DNA of 56,940 nt from a virus: the IMG/VR virus record IMGVR_UViG_3300048590_001377, positions 1 through 56,940 of that record; one strand, given 5' to 3'. Both the position numbers and the translations under genes were made by a program. Shown here piece by piece: positions 36,422 to 44,572 of the stretch (positions within the stretch are counted from its first letter, which is position 1; the number at the start of each line of letters is the position of its first letter). Below the pieces are notes generated by a model that did no database searches, was not told where the DNA came from, and was given only the letters and a program-made list of their open reading frames with translations.

Positions 36422-36886
36422 TCAGCCGTCGATGGTCGCGTCGTACGGCCGAGTCACCAAGTTGGCAACGATCTTGCCGGTCGTCGCCACCGTGGCGTGG
36501 GCCGCCAGCGCGTGGACGTAGAGCAACACCGGCGCATTCGGGCTGCCGATCATGCCCGACACCAGAATGTCCTCGCCAGTCAGCACCACGGCCGTTTCGG
36601 ATGCGGCCGTGCCTTTCAGCGCGTCCGCATCGTCCGCCGTACCAATGGAATAGTCACCGGTCGGCACGCCGTCGGCGTCAATGGCCGGGAGGCTAATGCT
36701 GGACAGGTGCTGCACCAGCACTTCGCCTGCCGGGATAGTCGCGAAATGAATCTTGTCGGTGGTGACGCTCGTGAACGTCGCTGGGCCGTCTTTTGCGAAG
36801 TCGAACACCTGCTGGTTCAGCGTCAACTGCCCGGCGTCCTCGCCCGTGCGCAGGCTCGTGATGCCACTGTTGGAATAGGTAGCCAT
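36422..36886 (-). CDS. Small beta-rich capsid-associated protein, 154 aa
   Basis: The start at 36886 (MATYSNSGITSLRTGEDAGQ) has AAGGAG nine bases upstream; the longer open frame reads through the terminator hairpin and is rejected. The product is acidic, rich in Ala, Thr, Asp and Val, and has the look of a small beta-sandwich or beta-barrel: QQVFDFAKDGPATFTSV, SSISLPAIDADGVPTGDYS, EDILVSGMIGSPNAPVLL. Flanking terminators on both sides and its place right behind the major capsid gene suggest a highly expressed decoration or cement protein. That role is inferred from context. Confidence 0.7.
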   Translation of the reverse strand: MATYSNSGITSLRTGEDAGQLTLNQQVFDFAKDGPATFTSVTTDKIHFATIPAGEVLVQHLSSISLPAIDADGVPTGDYSIGTADDADALKGTAASETAVVLTGEDILVSGMIGSPNAPVLLYVHALAAHATVATTGKIVANLVTRPYDATIDG

Positions 36887-36909
36887 GAAAATTCTCCTTG
36901 CGAAAAGAT

Positions 36910-36936
36910 GAGGCCCGGAACGCGCGTCCGGGCCTC
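36910..36936 (-). terminator. Terminator directly behind the major capsid gene
   Basis: A 10-bp GC-rich stem (GAGGCCCGGA with TCCGGGCCTC, 7-base loop) is followed on the minus strand by ATCTTTTC. It lies between the capsid stop codon and the start of the 154-aa gene. Together with the hairpin at 36375 it forms two successive attenuation points, which would keep capsid mRNA most abundant. Confidence 0.75.
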
Positions 36937-36942
36937 GATGGG

Positions 36943-38055
36943 TCAGGCGACCTCGGGCGAATACACGTCCGCCGCGATCGAACCGTAACGCTTGCCGCCG
37001 AACGTCGTCGCCGCAAGGCCCGTGATGCAGTCCGTGGTGATGACGATCTCGTTGCCGCGATCGTCCTCTTCTTCCTGCCAACCCATACGCAGGCCGCCAC
37101 CACCTGAGCCATAGGCCTGCACCAGCGCCTGCATGCCAATGAACAGGTTGCGGGACGCTTCAAGGTTGAGACCAACACCGTAATCGTTGAAGCGGATGAT
37201 GCCGTCGTGTTCGTGCAACACCACGTTGTTGTACAACCCAAGACCGCCCTTGAAGATCGGCGACTGCTTGCCGATGGCCGTTGCCAGCGCCTTCTGCAAG
37301 TCCTGCCAACTGCCCACCGTTGTGACCGTACGCAGGCGGTATTCGTCCTGTGGCGACATGATGTACAGGTAGTGGTTCTCGCCCTCGATCATGATCGGGC
37401 GAATCTTCTGCACGTCGTTGACGCCCGCGCCACCCATCGTCTTGGCCTTCACCACCAGACGATCGATCAGGTTCAACGAAATCCCGTCCGTGTTCGCCAG
37501 GTTGTTCTTTGCCGTGGCCGAGCCGCCATACACCTGATGATCGGCGTCAGGCGTGTGCAGGCCGGTGGCGTCGGGGATACCCGTGAAGCTCGTGTCCTCG
37601 ATGAAATCGGCGTTGATGCCGCGTGCGCCTGCCAGATAGATGCTGGTCGTCTCATCGTTCCATCTCTGCCACCAGTCCGCCATCAGCTTGCGCGCAACCA
37701 GACGCAGGTCGTGCAGCACGCGCTTGCGCGTCATGCGGCCACCCGCCGAAACACTGGCGCGCACCTGGTTGATGCGCACCGAGCCGGTGAGCTTGCGCAG
37801 CGCCTCCTGCTTGCCCTTGATGCGGTCATCGCCGTAGGTCGGCTTGCCGCGAAGCTGCGCGAACAGGTCGAAGCTGATTTCGTCGCCCGCGTCGCTTTCC
37901 AGTTCCGTCAGAATCTGGATCGGTACTTCCGCGTCGCGGCCCTTCTTTGCAAACCGATTGTCCCAATAGGACTTGCGGGCCTTGTCCGCGAATAGCGTCG
38001 CGGAAAACCGCTTGACGGCGCTGGGATCACCCACGCCAAAGACAGTACGTGCCAT
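36943..38055 (-). CDS. Major capsid protein, N4-gp56-like
   Basis: The 370-residue product MARTVFGVGDPSAVKRFSAT... matches the N4-gp56 family of major capsid proteins. It has the N-terminal LFADKARKSYWDNRF, then ISFDLFAQLRG, a hinge region with ASVSAGGRMTRKRVLHDLR, LVARKLMADWWQRWND, the HYLYIMSPQDEYRLR strand and the C-terminal GIIRFNDYGVGLNLEA. These proteins use the HK97 fold and form the icosahedral shell. A GAGGTG ribosome site stands before the ATG. An 89-base leader with a small hairpin separates it from the CsrA-like gene upstream, and a terminator follows immediately. Length and motifs fit the family well. Confidence 0.92.
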   Translation of the reverse strand: MARTVFGVGDPSAVKRFSATLFADKARKSYWDNRFAKKGRDAEVPIQILTELESDAGDEISFDLFAQLRGKPTYGDDRIKGKQEALRKLTGSVRINQVRASVSAGGRMTRKRVLHDLRLVARKLMADWWQRWNDETTSIYLAGARGINADFIEDTSFTGIPDATGLHTPDADHQVYGGSATAKNNLANTDGISLNLIDRLVVKAKTMGGAGVNDVQKIRPIMIEGENHYLYIMSPQDEYRLRTVTTVGSWQDLQKALATAIGKQSPIFKGGLGLYNNVVLHEHDGIIRFNDYGVGLNLEASRNLFIGMQALVQAYGSGGGGLRMGWQEEEDDRGNEIVITTDCITGLAATTFGGKRYGSIAADVYSPEVA

Positions 38056-38144
38056 GTTTCACCTCGTGGTGTTGTAGGCACTCCTGACCTTGGGTTCAAT
38101 TGTTCCCCGGAATGGGGACAGCCAGTCTTGGGCTGAAAGGAAAG
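38056..38144 (-). promoter_or_regulatory. Capsid gene leader with hairpin and GGA-type sites
   Basis: On the minus strand this 89-base leader carries a short hairpin (CCCC...GGGG around 38105), the sequence AAGGTCAGGAGTGCC, related to the leader motif of two other virion genes, and the GAGGTG ribosome site. AGGAG beside a hairpin is the kind of site CsrA-type proteins bind, and the CsrA-like gene ends just upstream. Any such regulation is inference. Confidence 0.4.
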
Positions 38145-38348
38145 CTATTCGGGCCGCTTGATGCCGGCTGCCGGAACCGGCCCAATCTTGCGCTCGAATC
38201 TCGGTGCGGTGGCCGCTTCACGCGTGACGCGGTATTCGCTCTCGATCATGACGCGCGTCGCACGTCCTGATTTTTCCACAACGCGCACCACGGTGCCACT
38301 CCCGATGCGTACCACGTCGCCTGGAACGAGATCGAGACGAAGGGCCAT
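38145..38348 (-). CDS. CsrA-like small protein, copy 2
   Basis: This 67-residue product starts three bases after the scaffold stop codon. MALRLDLVPGDVVRIGSGTVVRVVEKSGRATRVMIES shows the same order of elements as CsrA and as the small protein starting at 35205: a first strand, PGDVVRIG, a strand with VVRVVEKSG, then RVMIES. A basic tail ends PVPAAGIKRPE. CsrA proteins act as dimers on mRNA leaders, and here the capsid leader lies immediately downstream, so autogenous control of capsid translation is an attractive possibility. It could equally be a small structural protein of the same strand pattern. Confidence 0.55.
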   Translation of the reverse strand: MALRLDLVPGDVVRIGSGTVVRVVEKSGRATRVMIESEYRVTREAATAPRFERKIGPVPAAGIKRPE

Positions 38349-38351
38349 CGG

Positions 38352-39278
38352 TTACGCCGCACGCGGGTTATCTCGCAGCCCGCCCGGCGCGTCCGCAAGA
38401 TATTCGTCCAGCTCGGATTCGGACATGCGCGCAATCCGATCTTCGAGCGAGTCGATGTCCAGATCGTCCAGCGATTGGAACTTTTCGGCGCGAACCATCG
38501 ATGCCGAACCGGCCTGCGGCGCTCGGGAAAGATCGGGCGGTACATTCTGCGCAGCGGCGCGTCGTTCTGCGACCGCTTTATCGATCGCGGCCTTCGCACC
38601 CTGCGCAGCGTCCTGCGCCACGCCGAACTTCGCCTGCGTGCGCGCCAGCGCCTCAGCGAGCATCGTGTCGTAGCTCGCACCCGGTGATTCCTTCCAGATC
38701 GCGCTCAAGTTCATATTGAACACAGCGGTATGCGCCGGATCAGCCAGAAACTTTTCGTTCGCTGGATTGCCCAGGAACGAATTGAGGCTGCGATCCCACG
38801 ATGCCGTTTGGTCGGCCTGCCGCTGCTGCTGGAACCGCGCCTCGACCCGCTGTTCGGCTTTCCACTCAGCCCGCTGCTCAAGCAAGGCCTCGCGTGCGTC
38901 TTCGTACTCGTCATCGTCCATCTCGCCGTCGCTGTGCTTGGCCCTGAGTTCTGCGCGCAGTGCGTCCCAGTCTGGCTCCTTCGCCGGCTCGGGCTTCGGC
39001 GCTCCTTGCTGCTGTTCTGGCAGCACCTTGCTCGCCACCGCCGCCAGCACGTCCGCTGTGCGCGCCTGCTGCTGCGCCAGCGTTTGCAGCGCCTCGGCGG
39101 TCGCGTCGTGCTTTTCTGGTTCCGATTGTGGTTCCAGCTCTGCCTTGGCAGGCTGCTTCTGCTCCGTGTTCTTGGCTGCCTCCGCCGCCTCGGCATCCAG
39201 TTCTGCGCGCTCGGCAGCCGTCAGGCCGTCCGCATCCGCGCTGTCGATGTTCAAATCCGCTTCATTACCGTGAATCAT
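38352..39278 (-). CDS. Scaffolding protein
   Basis: This 308-residue protein lies between portal and major capsid genes, the usual place of a scaffold. It is very acidic with long Ala/Glu/Gln/Lys-rich helices (LTAAERAELDAEAAEAAKN, ALLEQRAEWKAEQRVEAR), a Pro/Glu-rich linker, and a C-terminal acidic helical tail (DSLEDRIARMSESELDEYL). No catalytic motif is present. Scaffolds guide capsid assembly and leave or are cleaved before DNA packaging. The start ATG overlaps the portal stop (ATGA). The assignment rests on position and composition, which are typical. Confidence 0.8.
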   Translation of the reverse strand: MIHGNEADLNIDSADADGLTAAERAELDAEAAEAAKNTEQKQPAKAELEPQSEPEKHDATAEALQTLAQQQARTADVLAAVASKVLPEQQQGAPKPEPAKEPDWDALRAELRAKHSDGEMDDDEYEDAREALLEQRAEWKAEQRVEARFQQQRQADQTASWDRSLNSFLGNPANEKFLADPAHTAVFNMNLSAIWKESPGASYDTMLAEALARTQAKFGVAQDAAQGAKAAIDKAVAERRAAAQNVPPDLSRAPQAGSASMVRAEKFQSLDDLDIDSLEDRIARMSESELDEYLADAPGGLRDNPRAA

Positions 39279-41443
39279 TGTGCAACCTCCATGCCTGCGC
39301 CAAATCCGTCGCCCAACGGCGGCGGGTACTCGGCCAGCCGATCAGCGGCTGGCGCTCGATGAATCCCTTGTTCCAGCCCCGCGACCACGTTCAGGGCTTC
39401 GCCCTTCGTCTGGACTCGGATGCGGTTCGCTTCCTCTTTCAGCTTGTCGGCCTGTGCGGATTCCTTCTTGATCCTCACCTGCGCGGCCTGTTGCTCCAAG
39501 GCCTGCGCGGCCTGTTGGGCTTGTTGCTGCGCCTGTTGCTGCGCTGGGTCGGCCGGTTGGCCCACACCCGTGATGGACCGAATGCGTTGCGTGATCTCCT
39601 GCCGGTTCGGCAGGTCGGTCAGGTCAACAGCCAGATCGAGCAATTGTATCCCCAGCTCTGGCGGCATCTTGGAAATGCTCTCCATCAGCATTTCCGCCAT
39701 CGCCATGCGCGTGGTTTCGCGGTAGTCCTGCTGGTCCACGACAAAATCCGCCTTGCTCTGCTGGATGTCGTTCTCGAACACAACGCGCCCACTGATCGGG
39801 TCGAACACAGGCTGGTTGATGCCGATGAACTCCGCGCCTTGCTGCCCCAGCACACGCACAAACATCGGGAACCCAATGTATTGCTCGGCCAGCGACAGTG
39901 TTTTCTCACCGCTCGTCTGGATCGCACGCCGGTAGTTGTCGAACAATTCGGCGGTTGTGACCGCACCTTGTTGCTGCTTGGCCAGAATCGCACGCCCACT
40001 CTGCGAACTGCTGTCCAGCCCAAGGTTTTCACGGGTCACGCCAGACGCCTGAAAGATGTGCCGCTCCGACTGTTCCATGAGCCGAATGTGTCCCTCGGCC
40101 ACCTGCAACCCGGATTCGATCTTGACTGCACCCTTCGCCATCGCGCCTGCAGCCAGCTTGATCTGGCCGTTCGGCTTCGCTACTTCGTCAAGGAAATCTT
40201 CTTCATCCACGCCATTGGCGATAGCGTCCTCTTCGTACAGGACGCGGTTTACGCTCGCCGCGAACAACGCCTTGGAGCGACGCTTGTTGTATTCATCCTG
40301 CGGGTCGCGGATACCGCGAATCACCCCATACGGCAGCCCGTCGCGGTCGCGTCGGTAACACCAAACCGGCGTCAAACTGAACTTGTCGTGTCGATATGGC
40401 CTTTGTTCGTGCAGGCACATGATCTTTGTGCCTGGCACCCAGATCGCCACCCACATGCGTTCCACGGGTCGATCATCAACCGTGATGATCTTCCGGTTCT
40501 GCAAGTCGGCCAGTTCGCCGTCCGTGTCGTCCCACGAAATACCCGAAAGCTCTGCGTAGTCCGAAGTCAGTGCACGTACACGCTTTTCAGTCACCACGCG
40601 CCGATACTCGGTCTCGACCAAATGCACACGCGCCCGCTGCCGCCCGCCGCGCCGGTTCGATGCCGAATAGACGCCACCGGTCGTCGATTGTCGCCCGTGG
40701 AACAGACTAGGAACCGTCCAATCATCCTGCAAATACTCGTAGCCACTATCGATGCAATGCGAACTAGCCTCGCGCAACGAACTCGCCAAACGCGGGAACA
40801 TGCCGATGGCGTAGTCCAAATCAACGAACCGGTCGATGTTCATGCTCCGGCAGTCGCGCAGATCATCCGCCCGGCTGAACTCGTCCCATCGCACGCATTT
40901 CCAATCCACGCGCTGCACCGTAACCGGCACGTCGTCATGATCCATCTGCGCGAACTCACGCATCCAACCAACACCGCACTTCACCGCATCCTTGAACGCC
41001 TGACTGCGCTCCCAGCTAATTTGGCCGGCATCCGTGATGTACTTGAGCAACTGCGTCTTGACGTTCGCCGCGTCCGTATCCTCCGGGCCACGCGGAAACA
41101 CCTTCCAATCGACGCGAGTCCGGCGTTCCGTTCCTGCGATCCAGTCGATGACAGCGTGCGTCATGTCAAATTGCAGCGGTGCCTGATTCCGGGCCTCAAG
41201 AACCCGGCGCGTGCGCTCGTCCAGTTGCTCGTGGTCGTAGTAGTTGCAGTCCAGCAACTGTTCGCGGCGGTTTTCGGCATGCGCGTCCACTTGGTCCTGA
41301 TACCAGCCTTCCAGCGTCGCCAGTGCTTCCTCTTCTTCGTGCCTGGCCGACTTCGTGCGCCCCCCCGGCTTTTTCGTCGGCCCACTGAAATCCAGTGGTC
41401 TCGGATCACGGCGGATCGGTGAGAACTCCAGATCGAAGGCCAT
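39275..41443 (-). CDS. Portal protein, P22 gp1-like
   Basis: The 722-residue product has the features of the P22-type portal: an acidic N-terminal segment, the helical clip and stem region (LEGWYQDQVDAHAENRREQL), the conserved MTHAVIDWIAGTERRTRVDW, and RDPQDEYNKRRSKALFAAS, and a long C-terminal Gln/Ala/Glu-rich barrel helix (about residues 620-690). Twelve copies would form the ring through which DNA is packaged and leaves. The start ATG overlaps the upstream TGA and has AGGAGG nearby. The length fits the family (about 720 residues). Confidence is high. Confidence 0.93.
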   Translation of the reverse strand: MAFDLEFSPIRRDPRPLDFSGPTKKPGGRTKSARHEEEEALATLEGWYQDQVDAHAENRREQLLDCNYYDHEQLDERTRRVLEARNQAPLQFDMTHAVIDWIAGTERRTRVDWKVFPRGPEDTDAANVKTQLLKYITDAGQISWERSQAFKDAVKCGVGWMREFAQMDHDDVPVTVQRVDWKCVRWDEFSRADDLRDCRSMNIDRFVDLDYAIGMFPRLASSLREASSHCIDSGYEYLQDDWTVPSLFHGRQSTTGGVYSASNRRGGRQRARVHLVETEYRRVVTEKRVRALTSDYAELSGISWDDTDGELADLQNRKIITVDDRPVERMWVAIWVPGTKIMCLHEQRPYRHDKFSLTPVWCYRRDRDGLPYGVIRGIRDPQDEYNKRRSKALFAASVNRVLYEEDAIANGVDEEDFLDEVAKPNGQIKLAAGAMAKGAVKIESGLQVAEGHIRLMEQSERHIFQASGVTRENLGLDSSSQSGRAILAKQQQGAVTTAELFDNYRRAIQTSGEKTLSLAEQYIGFPMFVRVLGQQGAEFIGINQPVFDPISGRVVFENDIQQSKADFVVDQQDYRETTRMAMAEMLMESISKMPPELGIQLLDLAVDLTDLPNRQEITQRIRSITGVGQPADPAQQQAQQQAQQAAQALEQQAAQVRIKKESAQADKLKEEANRIRVQTKGEALNVVAGLEQGIHRAPAADRLAEYPPPLGDGFGAGMEVAQ

Positions 41444-41925
41444 CAGTTCACCTCCTGCCCTTTGTGGCGTACCGTGAAACCATCCTGCGCCAGCGCCTCA
41501 AGCCATTGTTGCGTGCCCAGTCGTTGTGCCGGCTTGGCCTTCTGCAAGTCCTCTGCGAACTCGAACAGCACGTCGGCAACACGGAACAGGTCTTCGCGTG
41601 TCACAAAGCTGTAGAGCTTTTTCGCGAGCTTCGGCGCAACGTCGGCCATCACTTCAGGCACGATCACCTGATACAACTGCGACAACAGGATGAATGCGTG
41701 CCGATGTGTCGGGTCGCGTTTGTTGGCGATAACCATGGCTGGCTCTTCCTTTCCTGATACCGGGTTCTTGCCCTGCGTCACAATGACGACCAGATCGCCC
41801 TTGCGGCCTACGATCTGGTAGCGCGACAGGCCGATTGCGGTCGCCTCGACGCTCGGCAGAATCTCCGCCTGCAGCGTGTCGGTCTTCGTCGGCTCGATGA
41901 CCTCAAACTTTGGTGCTGTGCTCAT
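41443..41925 (-). CDS. Packaging-region protein of unknown function, 160 aa
   Basis: The start at 41925 (MSTAPKFEVIEPTKTD) has GGAGG five bases upstream and overlaps the terminase stop codon (ATGA). The N-terminal part is beta-rich (YQIVGRKGDLVVIVTQ) and the C-terminal part helical (SQLYQVIVPEVMADVAPKL, VADVLFEFAEDLQKAKPAQ). It sits between the large terminase and portal genes, so a role in packaging or procapsid assembly is plausible. I recognise no family. Confidence 0.65.
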   Translation of the reverse strand: MSTAPKFEVIEPTKTDTLQAEILPSVEATAIGLSRYQIVGRKGDLVVIVTQGKNPVSGKEEPAMVIANKRDPTHRHAFILLSQLYQVIVPEVMADVAPKLAKKLYSFVTREDLFRVADVLFEFAEDLQKAKPAQRLGTQQWLEALAQDGFTVRHKGQEVN

Positions 41926-43322
41926 GCTGTCCTCCATCCATCTCCACTGCTGGCGCGTCGTCGCGCCGAACTGCGCGCCTCGACCGGCGCGACAAACCCT
42001 TGGCCCCACTGCCGGAACGCATCCGCATAATTCGAGTAGCGGTCGTGCACCGCTTCGTCGCGAAAAACCTCGCTTCGCTCGTCCCACTTCTTTCGATACG
42101 CATCAAGCGCGGCCACCAACCCAATGCACTCGTCCGCGTCAATCCACGCCGCCGACATGGCCGCACGGGTCTGATTGACGCCTACAGCCACATGCTCGAC
42201 ACGCGGCACCACCACAAACCGGTGCCCCGGCAACAGCGCCCGAAGCAGATCCAGGGCTGACTTACCCGTCTGCAAACTCTTGTTCTCGGCGTCATGTGGC
42301 AGGTAGTGCGTGCCGTACACATAGCCGCGTTCGGCGCTTAACCTCGACAGGTACGCCGCGTAATGCTCCAGCGACTCACCACTGTTTTCATAGCCGTGGA
42401 TGAACCGATCCGCCAACGCCGCACGCTGGTGGAACACCAACGCCGTGGTGTCGTTCCAGCCCAAATCCCAAAACGTATTGACCGGCTGGCCAGACAGGTG
42501 CGGCACGTTCGTGATCCGCCCCTGTTGCCGCAGGCGCGCCATCTCGTTCGCGTACCACGCACCACGCACCTTGTTGCCCGTCCAGCGGCCAAGCAACAAC
42601 GAATCACGAACATCGGGTGGCAGCTCCGAAAACTGCTCTCGGTAGCCCGTGCCAAACAGGTGCGGGTTGTCGCTCAGTCGCGCCGGGATGAACCGGCGAC
42701 GCACAGCGCGCTTGACCAACACCTGCCGCCCAGCGTCGTCCAAATCCTCAAAATCGCGCTCGAACTCCTGCAGCGTCGGCGATCCATCCTCACCAATGCC
42801 CCACCGCTGCATCACCCACAACTGCCCCGGCCCATCCGGGTTCGTCGTGGCGCGGATGTACCGTGGCAGCGTGCGATCCGTGCTCCGGCAGCGCGTCATC
42901 AGGTACAGGTACGGCACCTCGGACGGCCAGAGCGTCAGTTCTTCCCATCCGATGTAGTTCCAGGCTCGACCGCGATACTTGAACCGGTCTGACTCGTTCT
43001 CCAAGTACGCCAGTTCGAGCTTCGCGCCCTGCGGCGTCGTGAACACGTGATCGGTCTTGTGGTACGTGATGTCGGGAATGAACTTCGGGAACAGCTCATT
43101 TCCTCGATCGATCAAGTCACGCAGGTCCGGGAACGACTTTCGGAAAATCACGGCGCGGTGGTTTGGATTCGATGCCCCCCCGTGCTGTAAACACCACGCA
43201 TCGATCAGCATCGCATCGGACTTGCCGCCACCCGCTGCACCGCCGTACAGAACTTCCCAATCGTTGCACGCAAGGAACTCAGTCTGTTTTTCAGACGGCT
43301 CCCACACGACCTGTTGATCCAT
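41922..43322 (-). CDS. Terminase large subunit
   Basis: The 466-residue product is the DNA-packaging motor. The ATPase domain has Walker A GGAAGGGKSD (27-36), followed by AVIFRKSFPDLRDLI, and a Walker B-like YIGWEELTLW with the catalytic Glu. The nuclease domain has the conserved FWDLGWNDTTALVF and, further on, HYLPHDAENKS with acidic residues of an RNase H-like active site. It pumps DNA into the procapsid at the portal and cuts the concatemer. The start ATG overlaps the small terminase stop (TAATG), and the stop overlaps the next gene. Confidence 0.93.
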   Translation of the reverse strand: MDQQVVWEPSEKQTEFLACNDWEVLYGGAAGGGKSDAMLIDAWCLQHGGASNPNHRAVIFRKSFPDLRDLIDRGNELFPKFIPDITYHKTDHVFTTPQGAKLELAYLENESDRFKYRGRAWNYIGWEELTLWPSEVPYLYLMTRCRSTDRTLPRYIRATTNPDGPGQLWVMQRWGIGEDGSPTLQEFERDFEDLDDAGRQVLVKRAVRRRFIPARLSDNPHLFGTGYREQFSELPPDVRDSLLLGRWTGNKVRGAWYANEMARLRQQGRITNVPHLSGQPVNTFWDLGWNDTTALVFHQRAALADRFIHGYENSGESLEHYAAYLSRLSAERGYVYGTHYLPHDAENKSLQTGKSALDLLRALLPGHRFVVVPRVEHVAVGVNQTRAAMSAAWIDADECIGLVAALDAYRKKWDERSEVFRDEAVHDRYSNYADAFRQWGQGFVAPVEARSSARRRASSGDGWRTA

Positions 43323-43891
43323 TACATCTGCTTCGGTGGAATCATCACCACGCCGACGCGCCCGGCGGCGCCGTCAGCGCCATTCAAACCCGGCTGCTCC
43401 TTTGCATCCAGCGACCACGCCTTTCGCTCCGCCGCCTGCTTGATGGAAGTCACCTCGGCCATGATCTTCGCCAGCTTGGCCTTGTTGAACGCCTTGTCTG
43501 TTCCACTCACCACTCGTCCATCGGGAAACACCTCCGTTTCCTGTGTTCTGGCTTTCATCGCTTCCGTGCGCAGGGTGGAAACTTCGTCCCATTCTGCTTG
43601 ATGTTTCAGCACGATTGCAGCGCGACGATCTGCTGCTGCATCAATGGCTTCCGCTCTTTTAGCTTGGTTTCCAGTGGAAACCACATTGGAAACCTTGGCG
43701 GAAACCTTGCGCCGGATTACCTCGTCCAAATCCTCCGGTTCCGGCCAGTCCTCAACCCGCTTCCGCTTGTTGATCGCCGTGTGTGAAATGCCGTGTCGAG
43801 TCGCAATCGAACGGATGGAATTGTCTGGACCGCCGATCCCGTACTCGGCGCGGATCATCTCCCAATCCGGTCTACCCTTCTTGTCGCTCAT
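43322..43891 (-). CDS. Terminase small subunit-like DNA-binding protein
   Basis: The start at 43891 (MSDKKGRPDWEMIRAEY) overlaps the Rz stop (ATGA). The N-terminal part (SIRSIATRHGISHTAINKRK) is a helix-turn-helix of the kind used by small terminases to recognise packaging sites. The middle and C-terminal parts are long charged helices (KHQAEWDEVSTLRTEAMKAR and FNKAKLAKIMAEVTSIKQAA), as expected for the oligomerisation core. It is adjacent to the large subunit gene. The reading is position plus motif, so a different HTH protein remains possible. Confidence 0.8.
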   Translation of the reverse strand: MSDKKGRPDWEMIRAEYGIGGPDNSIRSIATRHGISHTAINKRKRVEDWPEPEDLDEVIRRKVSAKVSNVVSTGNQAKRAEAIDAAADRRAAIVLKHQAEWDEVSTLRTEAMKARTQETEVFPDGRVVSGTDKAFNKAKLAKIMAEVTSIKQAAERKAWSLDAKEQPGLNGADGAAGRVGVVMIPPKQM

Positions 43892-44373
43892 CGATCGCCC
43901 CTCACTGCTCCGGCGTACCGCTGCCAGGCACGGATGCTGGCGTCGCACTCGGCTCCGACTCGAACAAGATCACCCGCACCCTTTGCTCGTAGTTTGGCGG
44001 CGTCATCAACGCGACTGGCGGCCTCGGCGGCTCGGGACAGATCGTTTGTGGCTTGGCATCCTTGCCAGTGCCTGCGCAAGCTGAGAGCGCCAGCACGCAG
44101 GTCGCGGACAACAACCGCATGTGCGGATTCTGCATTTGTCATTTCCTGAAAGTGTTTTGCCGCGATGTCGGCCATGGCCTCGCCCTGGGCGCGTTCAATC
44201 TCAAGCACACGCGATCGAGCGCGAGCCTCAACATCCAGCGCCGTGGCTACCATCTCGGCCCGCTCCAGCCGTGCGCGGTCGCGCTGCGCGACAAGCGCCA
44301 TGGCGTAAAACGCCCACAACACGTTGCTCACAATCAGCGCGGCCACGGCCACGAGTGCGATACGCGGGATCAT
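43888..44373 (-). CDS. Rz: Inner-membrane spanin, Rz-like
   Basis: The product is 161 residues with one N-terminal membrane segment (MIPRIALVAVAALIVSNVLWAFYAMAL) and a long periplasmic coiled coil (LERAEMVATALDVEARARS). The o-spanin gene is nested inside it in another frame, which is the classic lambda Rz/Rz1 arrangement. Together they fuse inner and outer membranes as the last step of lysis. The start overlaps the TGA of the small upstream gene, and the stop overlaps the terminase small-subunit start. Confidence 0.85.
   Translation of the reverse strand: MIPRIALVAVAALIVSNVLWAFYAMALVAQRDRARLERAEMVATALDVEARARSRVLEIERAQGEAMADIAAKHFQEMTNAESAHAVVVRDLRAGALSLRRHWQGCQATNDLSRAAEAASRVDDAAKLRAKGAGDLVRVGAECDASIRAWQRYAGAVRGDR
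43902..44135 (-). CDS. Rz1: Outer-membrane lipoprotein spanin, Rz1-like, nested in Rz
   Basis: This 77-residue frame lies wholly inside Rz. It has a lipoprotein signal with the lipobox LALSAC (Cys20 as the lipidated residue), then a short, proline-rich periplasmic part (ICPEPPRPPVALMTPP), typical of Rz1. AGGA lies about nine bases upstream of the ATG, and an internal ATG at 44120 is an alternative. Rz1 pairs with Rz to bridge the envelope in Gram-negative hosts. Confidence 0.85.
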   Translation of the reverse strand: MQNPHMRLLSATCVLALSACAGTGKDAKPQTICPEPPRPPVALMTPPNYEQRVRVILFESEPSATPASVPGSGTPEQ

Positions 44374-44474
44374 CGGTCACGATCCTTGCGCGCAGATTCC
44401 GCCCCCGCCCACGCGGCAAAGGCGAAGATCGCAGCACCCAGCGTGGCCAGCACGCTCACCATCGCGCCCACCAT
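44370..44474 (-). CDS. Tiny single-span membrane protein in the lysis cassette
   Basis: A 34-residue frame starts at ATG 44474 (MVGAMVSVLATLGAAIF...) with an alternative ATG at 44462, overlapping the stop of the 38-aa gene. The body is one hydrophobic Ala/Val/Leu/Phe segment followed by a charged tail (ESARKDRDR). Its TGA overlaps the Rz start (ATGA), so it is coupled both ways. The size, single span and place suggest a holin, pinholin or holin regulator. It was found by reading the gap directly. Confidence 0.55.
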   Translation of the reverse strand: MVGAMVSVLATLGAAIFAFAAWAGAESARKDRDR

Positions 44475-44572
44475 GCGATGATGCGTCGCCAGAACGTGCG
44501 CCGTAGCGCCGGCATGTCCTCGGTATTCGAGTCAGCCCGCTGCATGGCCCTGCTGTGGATCACACTGTTCAT
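44456..44572 (-). CDS. Tiny 38-aa basic protein in the lysis cassette
   Basis: The ATG at 44572 overlaps the TGA of the upstream 69-aa gene (ATGA), and its own TGA lies inside the start region of the tiny membrane protein. The product MNSVIHSRAMQRADSNTED... ends in an amphipathic, Trp- and Arg-rich helix (RRTFWRRIIAWWARW). Such helices bind membranes, so it may help or regulate lysis. No family is known to me. Support comes mainly from the tight coupling on both sides. Confidence 0.5.
   Translation of the reverse strand: MNSVIHSRAMQRADSNTEDMPALRRTFWRRIIAWWARW

Noticed and set aside
38960-41422. 820-codon plus-strand frame opposite scaffold and portal genes
   Set aside because: The minus strand encodes well-recognised portal and scaffold proteins; the plus frame is low-complexity, Leu/Arg/His-rich, and arises from codon bias.
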